From Vigna angularis (lineage: Eukaryota > Streptophyta > Magnoliopsida > Fabales > Fabaceae): DNA of 64,000 nucleotides. Each line of letters begins with the position of its first letter. The stretch's first letter is position 1. Both the position numbers and the translations under genes were made by a program. Of this stretch, positions 62,487 through 64,000 are shown one piece after another. The notes below the pieces were generated by a model. The model searched no databases. It was not told the origin of the DNA and saw only the letters and a list, made by a program, of their open reading frames with translations. The stretch is taken from assembly GCF_016808095.1 (NCBI RefSeq), contig NC_068970.1, positions 49,511,630-49,575,629 of the forward strand, in the 5' to 3' direction.

Positions 62487-63835
62487 ATGTGGGTGTTCTA
62501 TATGTTCTCATTGCCCGTGGCTATTGGCATGGTCATTGTTACTTTGAGTTATTTCTCTGGGCCTGATGTACCCAGATATGTGTTCTTCACCGTTGCATAC
62601 ACCTGGTTCTGCTCTGTCTCCATCATCATCCTCGTCCCTGCAGACATTTGGACGGTATTTCTATGCAAATTGTCAATGCATACACATATATGTCAGTTTT
62701 CTATGGTTTTTGTTGTTTCTGTACATGAGACAAGAAATAGAGTTAAACATTGAAAAGAAAATGGCTTTCTAGTTGAGTAGTAATCAATAAAGAAATAGAA
62801 TGAAGTTATAGAGTTTATTTCTTTCATTAACAGATATTTACTTTTTGGTATTTGATTCACTGCAACTTGGTCAAGTCATTTCCCTTCATTGATAGGCACT
62901 AAATAATTATGAGAGTGGAGCAATTTCCTTCTTATGGAGTTTGTCATATTGGAGTACCTTCTTACTTACATGGTAAGCTGCTTCCATATAATCTGGTCCC
63001 ACTTGACTCTAATTCCTCTGAAATTTAATAGCTTTATATGATGTTTGTGTATGTTTTTCCATCAAGTCTTCTACACAAATTCAAATTCCTTTTAAGCTAC
63101 CCTTTGTTTCCTTGTTAGTTATAGCATGTTAAATATACAAATAAACTCACACACATGGAGGAAAGAAGCAGTAGCAGCTATAAGACAGACATTTAGAATA
63201 TTTCCATTAGTTTTGTAATTGACAACATTTTGATTTTTTTCATGAGTTATCCTAGTTGATATGAAATTGTGTGCAATATTTAGGATGTTTATGGCAGCTA
63301 GGTGAATAGAAATACACACTCATAGTTCTGTATTAAATTATTTCTCTAAACAGGGCTGTGGTTCCCACTATTCAGGGTTATGAAGATGCTGGAGACTTCA
63401 CAGTGAAAGAAAGATTGAGGACCAGCTTACACGGCAACCTTGTTTTCTATCTGTCTGTCGGTTCTGTAGCACTATTTGGAGTCATCTTACTAATTTCTTT
63501 ACACAAAAATTATTGGTCTGCTTCTTTCTTTTATATTTCTGTTATCTTTCATTTGTTTACTTGAATCATTGGATGTGAACACTTCTAGTTACCTGCAAAT
63601 TTTATGTTACATAATTTTCAGGAGTGGCAATATTTCGGGTTTTGCCATGGCTTGCTCCAATACGTTTGGACTGGTTACCGGTGCATTTCTACTTGGGTTT
63701 GGTTTGAGTGAAATTCCAAAGGGCATTTGGTTGAATGCAGATTGGAACATTGAGCAAAAAGTTCTTTCACATAAAGTTGCAAAAATGGCAGTCAAATTAG
63801 ATGATGCTCATCGTAATTTTTCAAATGCTATTGTT
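62487..63835 (+). CDS. LMBR1 / LIMR-type multipass membrane protein, 5' part
   Basis: Plant member of the LMBR1-like (lipocalin-receptor-related) membrane protein family; biochemical role not established in plants. Four exons are visible: 62487-62654, 62896-62972, 63354-63515 and 63622-63835, giving 207 in-frame residues; further exons lie beyond the window. The N-terminus MWVFYMFSLPVAIGMV is a membrane segment without a cleaved signal. Family landmarks are SGPDVPRYVFFTVAYTWFC, SYWSTFLLTW, VPTIQGYEDAGDF and TFGLVTGAFLLGFGL. At least five hydrophobic segments are seen. Splice phases agree at every junction. The family normally runs to about 500 residues, so more than half is missing to the right. 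Confidence 0.93.
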
Positions 63836-64000
63836 GTAAGCTATTCGTACCATTTGTCTACAATGAATGACCCTCTAACAATTAAATTTCCATTCTGTGT
63901 AAAGTCTTCTGAATTTGCATTCATTGTCTCTTTCCATGTAATTTTAAGTATCCTGCCCTGCAATATCAATCATTATAGATCCAATTTCAATTTGAGGACT

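Overview
The window is plant nuclear DNA: AT-rich, with intron-split genes, GT-AG splice sites, stacked LTR retrotransposons and small inverted-repeat transposons. Protein and LTR styles suggest a legume, probably of the Vigna/Phaseolus group; that placement is inference, not a database match.

Four genuine cellular genes are visible. On the minus strand lie two tandemly duplicated half-size ABCG (WBC) transporter genes. The first (54-1912) has its 3' part beyond the left edge. The second (12091-17945) can be spliced into a complete nine-exon, 668-residue frame. On the plus strand at the right end lie an 11-exon gene for the plastid 1,4-dihydroxy-2-naphthoate phytyltransferase ABC4/MenA of phylloquinone synthesis (58017-61040, 391 aa, one GC-AG intron) and the first four exons of an LMBR1/LIMR-type multipass membrane protein (62487-63835, continuing past the right edge).

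The rest is mostly mobile DNA. Between the two ABCG genes (about 3.0-11.2 kb) are a foldback element and a large terminal-inverted-repeat element holding a decayed Copia element and a TRIM. Inside intron 1 of the second ABCG gene is a 335-bp MITE with a perfect 9-bp target duplication. At 22.1-23.4 kb is a 1.3-kb Mutator-type, Pack-MULE-like element. From about 23.6 to 44.6 kb is a nest of Gypsy-type elements. Gypsy-3 (26162-43741, target duplication ggcac) sits in an older LTR. Its own 5' LTR is split by Gypsy-1 (26288-33245, target duplication acagg, intact gag-protease ORF but no pol) and Gypsy-2 (34102-40257, target duplication tggat, no intact ORF). From 44.7 to 47.1 kb an LTR fragment is split by a 1.1-kb solo LTR (target duplication attat). 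Further right are an inverted-repeat element, a possible CACTA remnant, a MITE, a long (TA)n tract and a decayed Copia copy on the minus strand.

The most notable pattern is that four different LTR families each carry a cluster of short palindromic or near-palindromic words just upstream of a TATA-like element: GGACGAGCGTCC and GCGCCCGGGCGC in Gypsy-1 and Gypsy-2, CCGCTGAGCGG in Gypsy-3, and GTTAATCGATTAAC in the solo LTR. A second is the mosaic 3' end of Gypsy-3, a 400-bp copy of the Gypsy-2/Gypsy-3 junction. All boundaries and exon models come from reading the sequence by eye.
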